Of a DNA stretch of 64,000 nucleotides, positions 27,341 to 37,472 are shown in pieces (within the stretch, counting starts at the first letter, position 1; each line of letters begins with the position of its first letter). Under the pieces are notes generated by a model. That model saw only the letters and a program-made list of their open reading frames with translations, had not been told where the DNA came from and made no database searches. The DNA comes from an uncultured Caulobacterales bacterium (GTDB taxonomy: Bacteria; Pseudomonadota; Alphaproteobacteria; Caulobacterales; Caulobacteraceae). The stretch covers positions 23,377 to 87,376 of the forward strand of contig CAILTK010000020.1 in the NCBI GenBank assembly GCA_903837135.1, in the 5' to 3' direction. The position numbers were made by a program, and so were the translations under genes.

Positions 27341-27880
27341 ATGCGCAACCTTATCCTCGCCGCCGCCGCCGTGGCCCTGATCGGCGCGCCCGCCTTCGCC
27401 GCGCCCAAGAAGGCCGCCAACACCACCGAGCCCGCTGCGTCCAACACCACCGCCGCGATGGCGCCGGCGAAGAAGCCCAAGAAGACCAAGGCCGCCGCGA
27501 TGGCCGCGGCGACGCCCGCGCCGGCCGCGGCCCCCACGCCGCCCGTGAAGCCGGCGACGCCGATGGCCGCCGCCAAGCCGGCCCCGATGATGGCCGCCAA
27601 GCCCGCCGCCCCACCCGCGCCCACGGTCAAACCGACCCCGTCGCCGATGGCCGCCACGCCGATGGCGGCGAGCAAGCCGGCGACGCCGATGATGGCCGCC
27701 AAACCGGCGACCGCCGCCGCGAACAAGGGCGGCGGCATGAAGGCCTGCGCCGCGGCGTGGGACAAGTTCAGCGCGAGCCAGAAGGCCGCCTACGACGCCA
27801 AGGCCAAGGGCCAGACGGGTAAGAGCGGCCGGGCGCTGTCGGGTTACAACGTCTACACCGGCGAGTGCCTGAAGAAGTGA
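27341..27880 (+). CDS. secreted Ala/Pro/Met-rich protein with C-x39-C domain (paralogue)
   Basis: The 179-residue protein has a signal peptide (MRNLILAAAAVALIGAPAFA), a low-complexity Ala/Pro/Lys/Met linker of about 110 residues, then a C-terminal block with C136 and C176 that matches the preceding gene: W-D-K-FSASQKAAYDAK and GRALSGYNVYTGEC. The two genes are in tandem, 215 bases apart. The linker looks like a wall-spanning or adhesive spacer. Function unknown; translation start is supported by GGGAGACC upstream of the ATG. Confidence 0.75.
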   Translation: MRNLILAAAAVALIGAPAFAAPKKAANTTEPAASNTTAAMAPAKKPKKTKAAAMAAATPAPAAAPTPPVKPATPMAAAKPAPMMAAKPAAPPAPTVKPTPSPMAATPMAASKPATPMMAAKPATAAANKGGGMKACAAAWDKFSASQKAAYDAKAKGQTGKSGRALSGYNVYTGECLKK

Positions 27881-27985
27881 TCCCCCGGCGGTGATCCCGG
27901 CCGGACGGTTCCGTGTCCGGTTTCAGGAACTCAGGGGCTCCCGGTCGGTTAGGACGCAAGTTCAACCGCTCGCGGAGCCCCTCCC

Positions 27986-28495
27986 ATGTCCCCCGCCCAC
28001 CTCGACGACAAGGATCTCGAAAAGCGCTTGTGGAGCGAGATCGACAAGGCTCGGTTCGGCATGCTGGGCCTGACCGACGGTCGCAGCCACATGCAGCCGA
28101 TGACCGCCTTCTGCGACAAGGAGCGCGGCGCGATCTGGTTCTTCACCAAGAAGACCACCGACCTCGCGCGCCAGACCGGCGAGGGCCGCTACGCCATGTT
28201 CTGCGTCATGGCCAAGGACCAGGAGTTCCAGGCCTGCATCGGCGGCGAACTGTCCGCCGATCATGACCGCGCCAAGATCGACGCGTTCTGGAATCCGATC
28301 GTCTCGGCCTGGTTTCCGGAGGGCAAGGATGATCCCGACCTCACCCTGCTGAAGCTCACCCCGGCCGACGCCCAGGTCTGGGTCATGCGCGGCGGACCGC
28401 TGCGCTTCGCCTTCGAGATCGCCCGCGCCAACCTGACCCACCAGGAGCCGCGCCTCGGCGACGAAGGTCACTCCGGCCCGGTCGCGTTTATCTAA
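27986..28495 (+). CDS. pyridoxamine 5'-phosphate oxidase-fold protein (general stress protein 26-like)
   Basis: The 169-residue split-barrel protein has the FMN-binding GRSHMQPMTAF and IWFFTKKTTDLARQ segments of the PPOX superfamily, and a C-terminal block ending with AFEIARANLTHQ. Members bind FMN or a related cofactor; the exact reaction cannot be inferred. It begins at ATG 27986 with a ribosome-binding-like stretch (GCGGAGCCC) upstream. Its downstream flank contains the short repeat at 28498-28529. Confidence 0.85.
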   Translation: MSPAHLDDKDLEKRLWSEIDKARFGMLGLTDGRSHMQPMTAFCDKERGAIWFFTKKTTDLARQTGEGRYAMFCVMAKDQEFQACIGGELSADHDRAKIDAFWNPIVSAWFPEGKDDPDLTLLKLTPADAQVWVMRGGPLRFAFEIARANLTHQEPRLGDEGHSGPVAFI

Positions 28496-28497
28496 GC

Positions 28498-28529
28498 CTC
28501 GGGGCTTACACAGTCTCGGGGCTCACACA
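28498..28529. repeat. 15-base direct repeat
   Basis: CTCGGGGCTTACACA (28498-28512) and CTCGGGGCTCACACA (28515-28529) form a direct repeat with 17-base period, just after the PPOX gene stop. Confidence 0.6.
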
Positions 28530-28562
28530 AACCATCGAAGTCCCCCATCCCTTTACCGTTCA

Positions 28563-28588
28563 TCCCGGCATTCGGCGGGATGAGCGGA
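28563..28588. repeat. palindromic dispersed repeat, copy 1
   Basis: A 26-base unit with the stem TCCCGGC-attcg-GCGGGA core lies at 28563-28588 and recurs at 32529-32554 with 25 of 26 bases equal. Both lie in intergenic DNA after a gene end. It belongs to the REP/terminator-like class of GC-rich palindromes. Confidence 0.6.
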
Positions 28589-28611
28589 AGCCCCCCGCGA
28601 GGGGATGGTGT

Positions 28612-29661
28612 CTAGCCAGCCGCAGCCTCGGCCGACGCCACCGCCTCGCCGTCCTCGTCCTCGTAGCCCACCAGGGCCAAGGCGCGGGCGGCCACGCCGT
28701 TCAGTTCGGCCCAGCGCAGCAGCGCCTCCTCCCGGCCGTGGGTGATCCAAAGCTCCCCCGGCGACACGTCGGCGATCGTCTGGGTCAGCTCGTCCCAGTC
28801 CGCATGGTCTGAGAGGGTCAGGGGCAGTTCGATCCCGCGCTGGCGGGCGCGGGCGCGCACGCCCATCCAGCCTGAGGCGAACGCGGGGAGGGGATCGGGG
28901 AACCGGCGCGCCCATCGATCCTGCAGGGCCGACGGCGGGCAGAGGATGATGCGGCCGGCGAAGTCACCCTTGGCGGCGCGTCCCTCCGCCGTCGCCGGGG
29001 CCAGCGGGCCCAGGCCGACGCCGTGCCGTTCGTAGAGCCGGTTCAACCGCAGCAGGGCGCCGTGGACATAGAGGGTCTCGGCATACCCCGCCTGGCGCAG
29101 AAGGGCGATCACCCGCTGCGCCTTGCCGAGCGCGTAGGCGCCGACGAGGTGGGCGCGCTCGGGGAACTGTTCGACCGAGCGAAGCAGTTTGGCGATCTCG
29201 TCCGCGGCGGGCGGATGGCGGAACACCGGCAGGCCGAAGGTGGCCTCGGTGATGAAGACGTCGCACGGGACCGGCTCGAACGGCGCGCAGGTGGGATCGG
29301 CCCGCCGCTTGTAGTCGCCCGAACAGACCACGGTCATGCCCTTCCAGCGCACCACCGCCTGGGCCGAGCCCAGCACATGGCCGGCCGGAACCAGAGTCAC
29401 TTCGACGCCGTCGCGCCGGATGGTCTCGCCGTAGGCCAGCGGCTGCTCGCGCCCGGTGAAGGCTTCGCCGTAGCGCTCGGCCATGATGGCCAGGGTCTCG
29501 GGCGTCGCCAGCACGGTCCCGTGACCGGCGCGGGCGTGGTCCGAATGGCCGTGGGTGACCACCGCCCGGTCCACCGGCCGCACCGGATCGACGTAGAAGT
29601 CGCCGGGCGGGCAGTAGAGCCCCTCGGGCCGGGGCTGCAAGAGGTCGTCGGGCCGGATCAC
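28612..29661 (-). CDS. ligase-associated DNA damage response exonuclease (MBL fold)
   Basis: The 349-residue metallo-beta-lactamase-fold nuclease has the metal motif THGHSDHA (H37, H39, D41, H42), the PAGHVLGSAQ second motif, CSGDYKRR, and the beta-CASP part ending with LSDHADWDEL and WITHGREEALLRWA. This family makes the 3'-5' exonuclease that works with ATP-dependent ligase, Lhr-core helicase and phosphoesterase in DNA repair. Here the ligase is at 15916, about 11 kb away, and the other members are absent from the window. Start at ATG 29661. Confidence 0.92.
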   Translation of the reverse strand: MIRPDDLLQPRPEGLYCPPGDFYVDPVRPVDRAVVTHGHSDHARAGHGTVLATPETLAIMAERYGEAFTGREQPLAYGETIRRDGVEVTLVPAGHVLGSAQAVVRWKGMTVVCSGDYKRRADPTCAPFEPVPCDVFITEATFGLPVFRHPPAADEIAKLLRSVEQFPERAHLVGAYALGKAQRVIALLRQAGYAETLYVHGALLRLNRLYERHGVGLGPLAPATAEGRAAKGDFAGRIILCPPSALQDRWARRFPDPLPAFASGWMGVRARARQRGIELPLTLSDHADWDELTQTIADVSPGELWITHGREEALLRWAELNGVAARALALVGYEDEDGEAVASAEAAAG

Positions 29662-29692
29662 AAGGGGGATATGGGGGAGAAGCGGCGGATGC

Positions 29693-29744
29693 GAAATCCT
29701 CGTCCTTCGAGGCTCGCTGCGCTCGCACCTCAGGATGAGGATTT
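29693..29744. repeat. REP-like palindrome, first unit of a pair
   Basis: Flanks AAATCCTCGTCC and GGATGAGGATTT pair around an inner TCGAGGCTCGC/GCTCGCACCTC stem. The same core recurs at 63136-63180 and inverted at 63214-63258. It lies just upstream of the exonuclease gene and next to a second unit (29765-29815). Confidence 0.75.
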
Positions 29745-29764
29745 CTGCTTATACGACATTGATT

Positions 29765-29815
29765 TAGCCTCGTCCTGAGGCGCTCGCGAAGCGGGCCTCT
29801 AAGAACGAGGACGAG
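29765..29815. repeat. REP-like palindrome, second unit of a pair
   Basis: The unit begins CCTCGTCCTGAGG and ends AACGAGGACGAGG with GCGCTCGCGAAGCG in the middle, a diverged inverted copy of the unit at 29693-29744. Together they make a BIME-like pair. Confidence 0.65.
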
Positions 29816-29841
29816 GGCGGGCCCTCCACCCACCAACAGCA

Positions 29842-29871
29842 AGGGCCGCCCCGCGGGAGCGGAGCGGCCCT
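29842..29871 (-). terminator. strong hairpin after the small His-rich gene
   Basis: On the minus strand AGGGCCGCTCCGC pairs with GCGGGGCGGCCCT around TCCC (one G-T pair). It begins 17 bases past the stop of the 72-residue gene. No clear U-run follows, so it may slow or stabilise the transcript rather than end it alone. Confidence 0.5.
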
Positions 29872-29888
29872 CAACTGTCGGCTATCGC

Positions 29889-30107
29889 CTAGTAGCCGCG
29901 ATAGAAGGGGCGGTGATGGAAGCGCCAGGCTTCGAAGCGGCGGTGCTGCCAATAGCGATGCGCCTCGTAGCGGTGGAACGCGCGGACGCGTTCGGCGCGG
30001 TAGGGGTGGTAGAACCCTTGGGCGCTGGCGGCGGTCGGGGCGGCGGCGATGGCGGCCGTCGCGGCGAGGGCGGCGCCGGCGGCGATGAGCAGCTTGCGGA
30101 CTTGCAT
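29889..30107 (-). CDS. small secreted His/Arg/Tyr-rich protein
   Basis: The 72-residue protein starts at ATG 30107 after AGGAGAG. It has a signal peptide (MQVRKLLIAAGAALAATAAI, cleavage near ASA-QG, residue 28) and a mature part of about 44 residues rich in His, Arg, Tyr and Trp (YRAERVRAFHRYEAHRYWQH). This suits metal, nucleic acid or envelope polyanion binding, but no family is recognised. It stands alone, downstream of the divergent obgE region, with a hairpin after it. Confidence 0.7.
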   Translation of the reverse strand: MQVRKLLIAAGAALAATAAIAAAPTAASAQGFYHPYRAERVRAFHRYEAHRYWQHRRFEAWRFHHRPFYRGY

Positions 30108-30260
30108 CGGTACTCTCCTCCTCGTCCGGCGCCGGCGGATGTCGGCTCTAACCAGGCGATGAGGCACAGTAGGGTCACGTGGCTGAACGCGACCTGAGGG
30201 ATGGGTTATCTCGCGTTCATCGCTCTAAACATCACGGCGCGGTCGTTGCTCGCACCCTAA

Positions 30261-32494
<2,234 letters not shown>

Positions 32495-32528
32495 GGCGCG
32501 GGGCGGCTGCCCCCGCCCTTTCCGGTCG

Positions 32529-32554
32529 TCCCGGCATTCGCCGGGATGAGCGGA
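32529..32554. repeat. palindromic dispersed repeat, copy 2
   Basis: Second copy of the 26-base unit at 28563-28588 (one base differs). It lies between the proB stop and the MaoC gene end, in convergent intergenic DNA. Confidence 0.6.
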
Positions 32555-32568
32555 CGGATTGAATGCAC

Positions 32569-33021
32569 TTACGCTCTGGAAGGTCGCCGGCGACGCGGCA
32601 CGCGCACGGTCGCCTCGCCGTCCATCACCAGATCCTCGCCAACGAAGGCTTCGCCACGCAGGATGACCCGCGCGGTGGTCTCGTCGATCGCGGTCACGGT
32701 GATGCGCGTCACGACCACATCGCCGACCCGCACCGGCCGATGGAAGGCCAGGGTCTGACTGAGATAGATCGAGCCGGCCCCGGGAAGAATGGTGCCGACT
32801 ACGGCCGACCCGAACGACGCCGACAGCAAGCCGTGCGCGATCCGGCCGCGATAGGCAGTCTTGGACGCGAAGGCGTCGTCCATATGCACGGGATTGAAGT
32901 CGTCCGAAGCTTCGGCGAACTGCGCGATGCGCTCAGCGGTGACCGTCACCCGCTTCTCGGCCACCATGCCGATGGAGAGTTCTTCGAGTACGTAGCCGCC
33001 GGAGGGATGAGGTTCGATCAT
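32569..33021 (-). CDS. MaoC family dehydratase ((R)-specific enoyl-CoA hydratase-like)
   Basis: The 150-residue hotdog-fold protein has the hydratase motif FAEASDDFNPVHMDDAFA with the catalytic Asp/His pair (around D41 and H46), then GRIAHGLLSASFGSAVVG, typical of PhaJ/MaoC-like enzymes. It hydrates 2-enoyl-CoA to (R)-3-hydroxyacyl-CoA. The gene is alone, in the opposite direction to proB, so the pathway is not shown by its neighbours. Start at ATG 33021. Confidence 0.88.
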   Translation of the reverse strand: MIEPHPSGGYVLEELSIGMVAEKRVTVTAERIAQFAEASDDFNPVHMDDAFASKTAYRGRIAHGLLSASFGSAVVGTILPGAGSIYLSQTLAFHRPVRVGDVVVTRITVTAIDETTARVILRGEAFVGEDLVMDGEATVRVPRRRRPSRA

Positions 33022-33104
33022 GCCGCGCCGTTACTGGCCCCGCGTCGCCAAGGCCAGCGAAAAATGCGAGCCGGGCTCCGGCACGAGCGGGTGGAGAGCG
33101 GTCC

Positions 33105-33566
33105 CTAGGGCGTCGGCGCGACTTCAGCGGACGCGACCAGAGTCCAACCGGCCGACGTGCGCCTCCAAGTATCCAACCAGACGCGATGCGACACATCGTT
33201 CGAGCCTGGCTTGGAGCCTGGGCTGGTGTCGTCTTCAGCGCCCAGGGCGATCGCCGTGTCGCCATGGACGCGGACCGTCACGGAGGTGATCCTGGCCGAT
33301 GTCTGGTGGGGCTCATGCCTGACTTCGGCCAGCATGCTGGCTTTGTCCGAGCGTTTTCCACTCGAACCGAACCCCATGAAGTCCTCCGCCAGCAAGCGAT
33401 CGGCGGCGCGCTGATCGCCGGTCACAAAGGTCTGGGAATACTGGCTTTCCAGACCCGCTATGAGCGCAGCCGTCGCCTCCCTCTCGCCTGCCGTCGCGGG
33501 TGGGGCGGCCCACAGCAGCGCCGTGACGGAGATCGCCACCGACGTCTGAAGAGGTAGGACCGACAT
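33105..33566 (-). CDS. NTF2-like / DUF4440-type secreted protein
   Basis: From ATG 33566 the 153-residue product has a signal peptide (MSVLPLQTSVAISVTALLWAA, cleavage near ATA-GE, about 28) and an NTF2/SnoaL-like cone: AALIAGLESQYSQTFVTGDQ, RLLAEDFMGFGSSG, and the strand VTVRVHGDTAIALGAED. The earlier in-frame codons up to 33728 overlap the tRNA gene and are rejected. It may bind a small ligand or act as an enzyme; the role is unknown. It is downstream of tRNA-Gly on the same strand. Confidence 0.75.
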   Translation of the reverse strand: MSVLPLQTSVAISVTALLWAAPPATAGEREATAALIAGLESQYSQTFVTGDQRAADRLLAEDFMGFGSSGKRSDKASMLAEVRHEPHQTSARITSVTVRVHGDTAIALGAEDDTSPGSKPGSNDVSHRVWLDTWRRTSAGWTLVASAEVAPTP

Positions 33567-33698
33567 CTTCACTGCCCCGCATCTCACCTTCGGCGGAACG
33601 CTATCGCATCGAGCCGGGACGACTGTCCAGCTAAGCTTGGGCAAGACCACAGGGGTGAAGATATATCTGGACGCCGGACGAGACGGCCGCTGAAAAGC

Positions 33699-33772
33699 TG
33701 GAGCGGGCGGCGGGAATCGAACCCGCACGAAAAGCTTGGGAAGCTTTCAGGCTACCACTACATCACGCCCGC
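33699..33772 (-). tRNA. tRNA-Gly (CCC anticodon)
   Basis: The 74-base gene, including an encoded CCA, begins GCGGGCG and ends with the pairing CGCCCGC and discriminator T. The anticodon stem AAAGC/GCTTT encloses TTCCCAA, giving CCC, which reads GGG glycine codons. The T arm CGGGTTCGATTCCCG is intact. Confidence 0.95.
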
Positions 33773-33845
33773 GCTCAGCGGCGCGTTCTAGCGCAAGGGG
33801 TCGGGGCCTGTCACGTCGCTTCGATCGTGCTATTTCGCAAGGGTC

Positions 33846-34853
33846 ATGAGTACCGCCGCCTCGGGTCATCCGCATCGTCACGATCACGGCCATGACCGTG
33901 GGCCGCGTGATCACGCGCCCGGCGGCGACGCGCATGGCCATGATCATGAGCACGGGCATGGCCATGGGCATCATCATGCGCCGACCGACTTCAGCCTGAG
34001 GTTCGGGCTCGGCGCCCTGCTCAACATCGTCTTCGTGGCCGCCGAGGCGGTCTACGGCGTGCTCGGGCATTCGCTCGCCCTGCTCGCCGACGCGGGACAC
34101 AACTTCGGCGACGTTATGGGCCTGCTGGCCGCCTGGGGCGCCGCCAGCCTGGCCAAGCGCGGCCCCTCGGTGCGGTTCACCTACGGCCTCGGCTCGTCCT
34201 CCATGCTGGCGGCCCTGTTCAACGCCGTGGCGCTCCTGATCATCACCGGCGGGGTGGCGTGGGAGGCGATCCGGCGGCTGCTGTCGCCCGAACCGGTCGG
34301 CGGCCTCGTGGTGATCGCCGTGGCGGCGGTGGGGATTCTGGTCAACGGGGCCACGGCGCTGATGTTCGCCTCCGGCCGCAAGGGCGACCTCAACGTCCGC
34401 GCCGCCTTCCAGCACATGCTCGGCGACGCCCTGGTCGCCGCCGGCGTGGTGGTCGCCGGGGGCCTGATCCTTTTGACCCGCTGGGCGTGGATCGACCCGG
34501 CGGTGAGCCTGATCGTGTCGGCGGTGATCGTCTGGGGCACCTGGGGGACGCTGAAGGAGGCGCTCGAGATGGTGCTGCATGCGGCGCCCGCCGGCATCGA
34601 TCCGGTCGCCGTCCGCGGCTTCCTGGGCGGCCAGCCCGGGGTCGAGACCCTGCACGATCTGCACATCTGGCCGCTGTCGACCACCGAGACCGCGCTGACC
34701 GCGCATCTGGTCATGCCGGCCGGCCATCCGGGGGATCTGGTGCTGGCCGAGCTCTGTCACGACCTGCAGAGCCGCTTCCGCATCGGGCACGCCACCTTCC
34801 AGATCGAGACCGGCGTGGTCGCCTGCACCCTGGAGCCGCCCGACACGGTTTAA
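33846..34853 (+). CDS. cation diffusion facilitator (zinc/cobalt exporter)
   Basis: The 335-residue CDF protein begins with a 45-residue His/Asp/Gly-rich cytosolic segment (HPHRHDHGHDRGPRDHAPGG and HGHDHEHGHGHGHHHH-like) that should bind metal, then six membrane helices. The transport-site motifs are ALLADAGHNFGDVMG (H-x3-D) and FQHMLGDALVAAG (H-x3-D). A C-terminal cytoplasmic domain (VETLHDLHIWPLSTTETALT) follows. It exports Zn2+, Co2+ or similar in exchange for protons. A free-standing plus-strand gene. Confidence 0.95.
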   Translation: MSTAASGHPHRHDHGHDRGPRDHAPGGDAHGHDHEHGHGHGHHHAPTDFSLRFGLGALLNIVFVAAEAVYGVLGHSLALLADAGHNFGDVMGLLAAWGAASLAKRGPSVRFTYGLGSSSMLAALFNAVALLIITGGVAWEAIRRLLSPEPVGGLVVIAVAAVGILVNGATALMFASGRKGDLNVRAAFQHMLGDALVAAGVVVAGGLILLTRWAWIDPAVSLIVSAVIVWGTWGTLKEALEMVLHAAPAGIDPVAVRGFLGGQPGVETLHDLHIWPLSTTETALTAHLVMPAGHPGDLVLAELCHDLQSRFRIGHATFQIETGVVACTLEPPDTV

Positions 34854-34919
34854 CGGCAGCGGCGAAGATTGACGACGCCCGCGCCCTGGCGCACGCTTCG
34901 GGCGACGAAGGAGACGGTC

Positions 34920-35528
34920 ATGGCCGACGGATCGCACGGCGCGGAAGAGCGCGCGAAGTTCACGCAGATGGCGGACTCGACGCGCGACGAGTGGACGATC
35001 ATCGGACGCAACGCCGCCGAGTTCCAGCGCGGGCTCGCCGACCGGGTGCTGACCCACCTCAAGCTGCTCGACGGCGATTTCGGCGGCTTCGCCGTCGATC
35101 GGCTCGAGCATTCGGTTCAGACCGCCACCCGCGCGCACCGCGCCGGCATGGACGAGGAATATGTGGTCTGCGCCCTGCTGCACGACATCGGCGACACCCT
35201 CGGCAGCGCCAACCACGCCGACATCGGCGCGGCGATCCTCAAGCCCTTCGTCTCCGAACAGAACCACTGGATGCTCGAGCACCACGGCGTGTTCCAGGGC
35301 TATTATTTCTTCCACTACCTCGGTCTGGACCGCGACATGCGCGAGCGCTACCGCGGCCATCCCGCGTTCGAGCACACCGCCCAGTTCTGCCATCTCTACG
35401 ACCAGACCGCGTTCGATCCAGCCTACGACAGCATGCCGCTCCCGGCCTTCGAACCGATGGTCCAGCGGGTGTTCTCGTCGGTGAAGACCTCCATCTACCG
35501 TAAGCCCGAAGCCATCGCCGCCGAATAG
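34920..35528 (+). CDS. HD-domain protein, PhnZ/TmpB-like oxygenase or phosphohydrolase
   Basis: From ATG 34920 the 202-residue protein is preceded by GAAGGAGAC. HD-domain ligands are visible as H64 in EHSVQ, H88-D89 in LLHDIGD, H116/H121 in NHWMLEHHGVFQGYY and D161 in HLYDQTAFDP. This ligand set and length resemble mixed-valent diiron oxygenases of the PhnZ/TmpB group more than nucleotide phosphohydrolases, but no phosphonate gene is nearby. The gene is 66 bases after the CDF exporter gene. Substrate unknown. Confidence 0.75.
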   Translation: MADGSHGAEERAKFTQMADSTRDEWTIIGRNAAEFQRGLADRVLTHLKLLDGDFGGFAVDRLEHSVQTATRAHRAGMDEEYVVCALLHDIGDTLGSANHADIGAAILKPFVSEQNHWMLEHHGVFQGYYFFHYLGLDRDMRERYRGHPAFEHTAQFCHLYDQTAFDPAYDSMPLPAFEPMVQRVFSSVKTSIYRKPEAIAAE

Positions 35529-35609
35529 GCGCAACACCGGCGCGAAACCCGCGAGACTGACGTTTCCGGCGCTGTCGCGGCCGCCCCCGGCCATGCCATA
35601 AGCCCGGCC

Positions 35610-36530
35610 ATGGCTCGCAATCTCCCCGTCGTCGCGCCGCCCGCCAAAGGCAAGGGCCTGTTCGCCGCCTCCAAGGGCGTTCCGCCGCGCGGGCGAATGG
35701 TCGATCTCGGCGACCGGCAGATCCGCGTGGTGATCGAGGGCGATCGCCGCGACCAGCCGCTGGTCGTCTGCGAAGCCGGCGCCTTCGGCACGGGCGCGGA
35801 TTTCGCGGCGGTCCAGGCCGCCCTGTCGCCACGCATGCGCCTGCTGGCCTACGACCGCGCCGGGCTCGGCTATTCGGAGCCCGGGCCCGAGCCTCGCGAC
35901 AGCCGGGCGATCAGCGACGATCTCAAGGCCCTGCTCGGCAAGCTCGGCGAGGCGCCGCCCTACATCCTCGTCGGCCATTCGATGGCGGCGGTGCATGTGC
36001 AGGTGTTCGCCCTGCGCTGGCCCGAAACGGTCAAGGGCGTGGTGCTGCTGGACGCCATTCCCGCCGAGGCCCTGGTCCGGCCGGCGGTGGTCCGCTTCGT
36101 CAAGGGCTCCATGCCGCTCGCCAACGCCGCCCGCGTGGGATCGGGCCTTCTGCTCACCGCCGTCTCGGCCCCCCTCCTCGGCGACGCCATCGGTCTCAGC
36201 GGGGAGCCGCACGCAGAGAAGCTGCGCGCCTTCGCCTCGCCCCAGCACAATCTGTGGGCCGCCAAGGAGCTCGAATGCTGGCTGAAGGACGGCGAGATGG
36301 CGCGCGCGCTCGGCGAGTTCGACCGGGAGTTGCCGCTGGCGTCGGTCACCGCGGGCCGATCGCGGGCCTGGTGGAAGCGGATGCAGGCCGAGCCGGCGCA
36401 CCGGTCGCGCTCGGGCTACGCCGAGAACATCACCCGCGCAGGTCACGCCTCCCTTCTGGGTCCCAAACACTGCGAGGCGGTGGAGCGGGCCATCTCGTTC
36501 GTGATGAAGGCGGCTCTCGCCAGCCGGTAG
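35610..36530 (+). CDS. alpha/beta hydrolase
   Basis: The 306-residue protein has an alpha/beta-hydrolase fold with an N-terminal extension to about 30. The nucleophile elbow is VGHSMAAVH, the acid is in VVLLDAIPAEALV or a nearby Asp, and the catalytic His may be in AGHASLLGPKH near residue 285. It hydrolyses an ester, amide or similar bond; no specific family can be named. The gene ends 38 bases before the ABC transporter ATPase. Confidence 0.8.
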   Translation: MARNLPVVAPPAKGKGLFAASKGVPPRGRMVDLGDRQIRVVIEGDRRDQPLVVCEAGAFGTGADFAAVQAALSPRMRLLAYDRAGLGYSEPGPEPRDSRAISDDLKALLGKLGEAPPYILVGHSMAAVHVQVFALRWPETVKGVVLLDAIPAEALVRPAVVRFVKGSMPLANAARVGSGLLLTAVSAPLLGDAIGLSGEPHAEKLRAFASPQHNLWAAKELECWLKDGEMARALGEFDRELPLASVTAGRSRAWWKRMQAEPAHRSRSGYAENITRAGHASLLGPKHCEAVERAISFVMKAALASR

Positions 36531-36568
36531 ATCGCCGCTATAACCTGACGCGAGTCGGGGGGAGCTTC

Positions 36569-37471
36569 ATGGCCGCAGCGTTGAGTCTCGAGGGCGTCTC
36601 CAAACAGTACGGCGATTTTCGCGCCGTCGACGACCTGTCGTTCCAGGTCGCGCCGGGGCGGATTTTCGGCTTCCTCGGTCCCAACGGCGCGGGCAAGACC
36701 ACCAGCATCCGCATGGCGCTCGGCCTGGTCCAACCCACCGCCGGCCGGATCTCGGTGCTGGGCTCGAGCGACGCCAGCAAGGTGCGCGACCGGATCGGGT
36801 TTCTGCCCGAGGAGCGGGGCCTCTATCGCCGGATGACGCCGGTCGAGGCGGTGGTGTTCTTCGCCGGGCTGAAGGGCGTGCCCTCCGCGGTGGCGCGCAA
36901 GCGCGGAATCGCCATGCTGGAGGCGCAGGGGCTCGGCGCGGCCATCCACCGGCCGATGAAGGCCCTCTCCAAGGGCATGGCGCAGAAGGTGCAGCTGATC
37001 ACCGCCCTGGCGCACGAGCCGGACCTCGTCATCCTCGACGAACCGTTCTCGGGCCTCGATCCGGTGAATCAGCAGTCGCTCGAGACCCTGATCCGCGACC
37101 TGGCCAAGCGCGGCGCCACGGTGATCTTCTCCACCCATGTCATGGCGCACGCCGAACGGCTGTGCGAGCGGGTGGTGCTGCTGGCCAAGGGCAGGAAGGC
37201 GTTCGAGGGCTCGGTGGACGAGGCGCGCTCGGCCGCCCCGCGTCGGTTGATCCTCGAGGGCGCGGCCACCGACGATCAGCTCCGCGCCCTGCCTGGCGTG
37301 GCCGAGGTGGCGACCGACGAGGCCGGGGTGCGCACCGCCTCGCTGACGCCGGGCGCCGCCGCCTACGACACCCTGCGCGCGGCCTTCGCCCAGGGCCTCG
37401 ACCTGACCCGTTTCGAAATGCGCGAACCGTCGCTGCACGACGCCTTCATCGTTCTCACCGGAGGCGCGTGA
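36569..37471 (+). CDS. ABC transporter ATP-binding protein (NatA-like)
   Basis: The 300-residue ATPase starts at ATG 36569 after GGGGGGAGC. It has Walker A GPNGAGKTT (about 39-47), the signature LSKGMAQKVQL, Walker B DLVILDEPFSGLDP and the H-loop STHVMAHAERLC. The C-terminal regulatory part (residues 225-300) is typical of NatA-like ABC exporters. It pairs with the permease that starts one base after its stop. The exported substrate is unknown; related systems export sodium, antibiotics or peptides. Confidence 0.95.
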   Translation: MAAALSLEGVSKQYGDFRAVDDLSFQVAPGRIFGFLGPNGAGKTTSIRMALGLVQPTAGRISVLGSSDASKVRDRIGFLPEERGLYRRMTPVEAVVFFAGLKGVPSAVARKRGIAMLEAQGLGAAIHRPMKALSKGMAQKVQLITALAHEPDLVILDEPFSGLDPVNQQSLETLIRDLAKRGATVIFSTHVMAHAERLCERVVLLAKGRKAFEGSVDEARSAAPRRLILEGAATDDQLRALPGVAEVATDEAGVRTASLTPGAAAYDTLRAAFAQGLDLTRFEMREPSLHDAFIVLTGGA

Positions 37472-37472
37472 C

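Noticed and set aside
28498..28588. Possible CRISPR from the close repeats after the PPOX gene
   Set aside because: Only two 15-base copies with a two-base gap, no spacers and no cas genes.
33567..33728. Extension of the NTF2-like gene starting MRVRFPPPAPAF
   Set aside because: This sequence is the translation of the tRNA-Gly gene on the same strand, a classic artefact; the signal-peptide start at 33566 is preferred.
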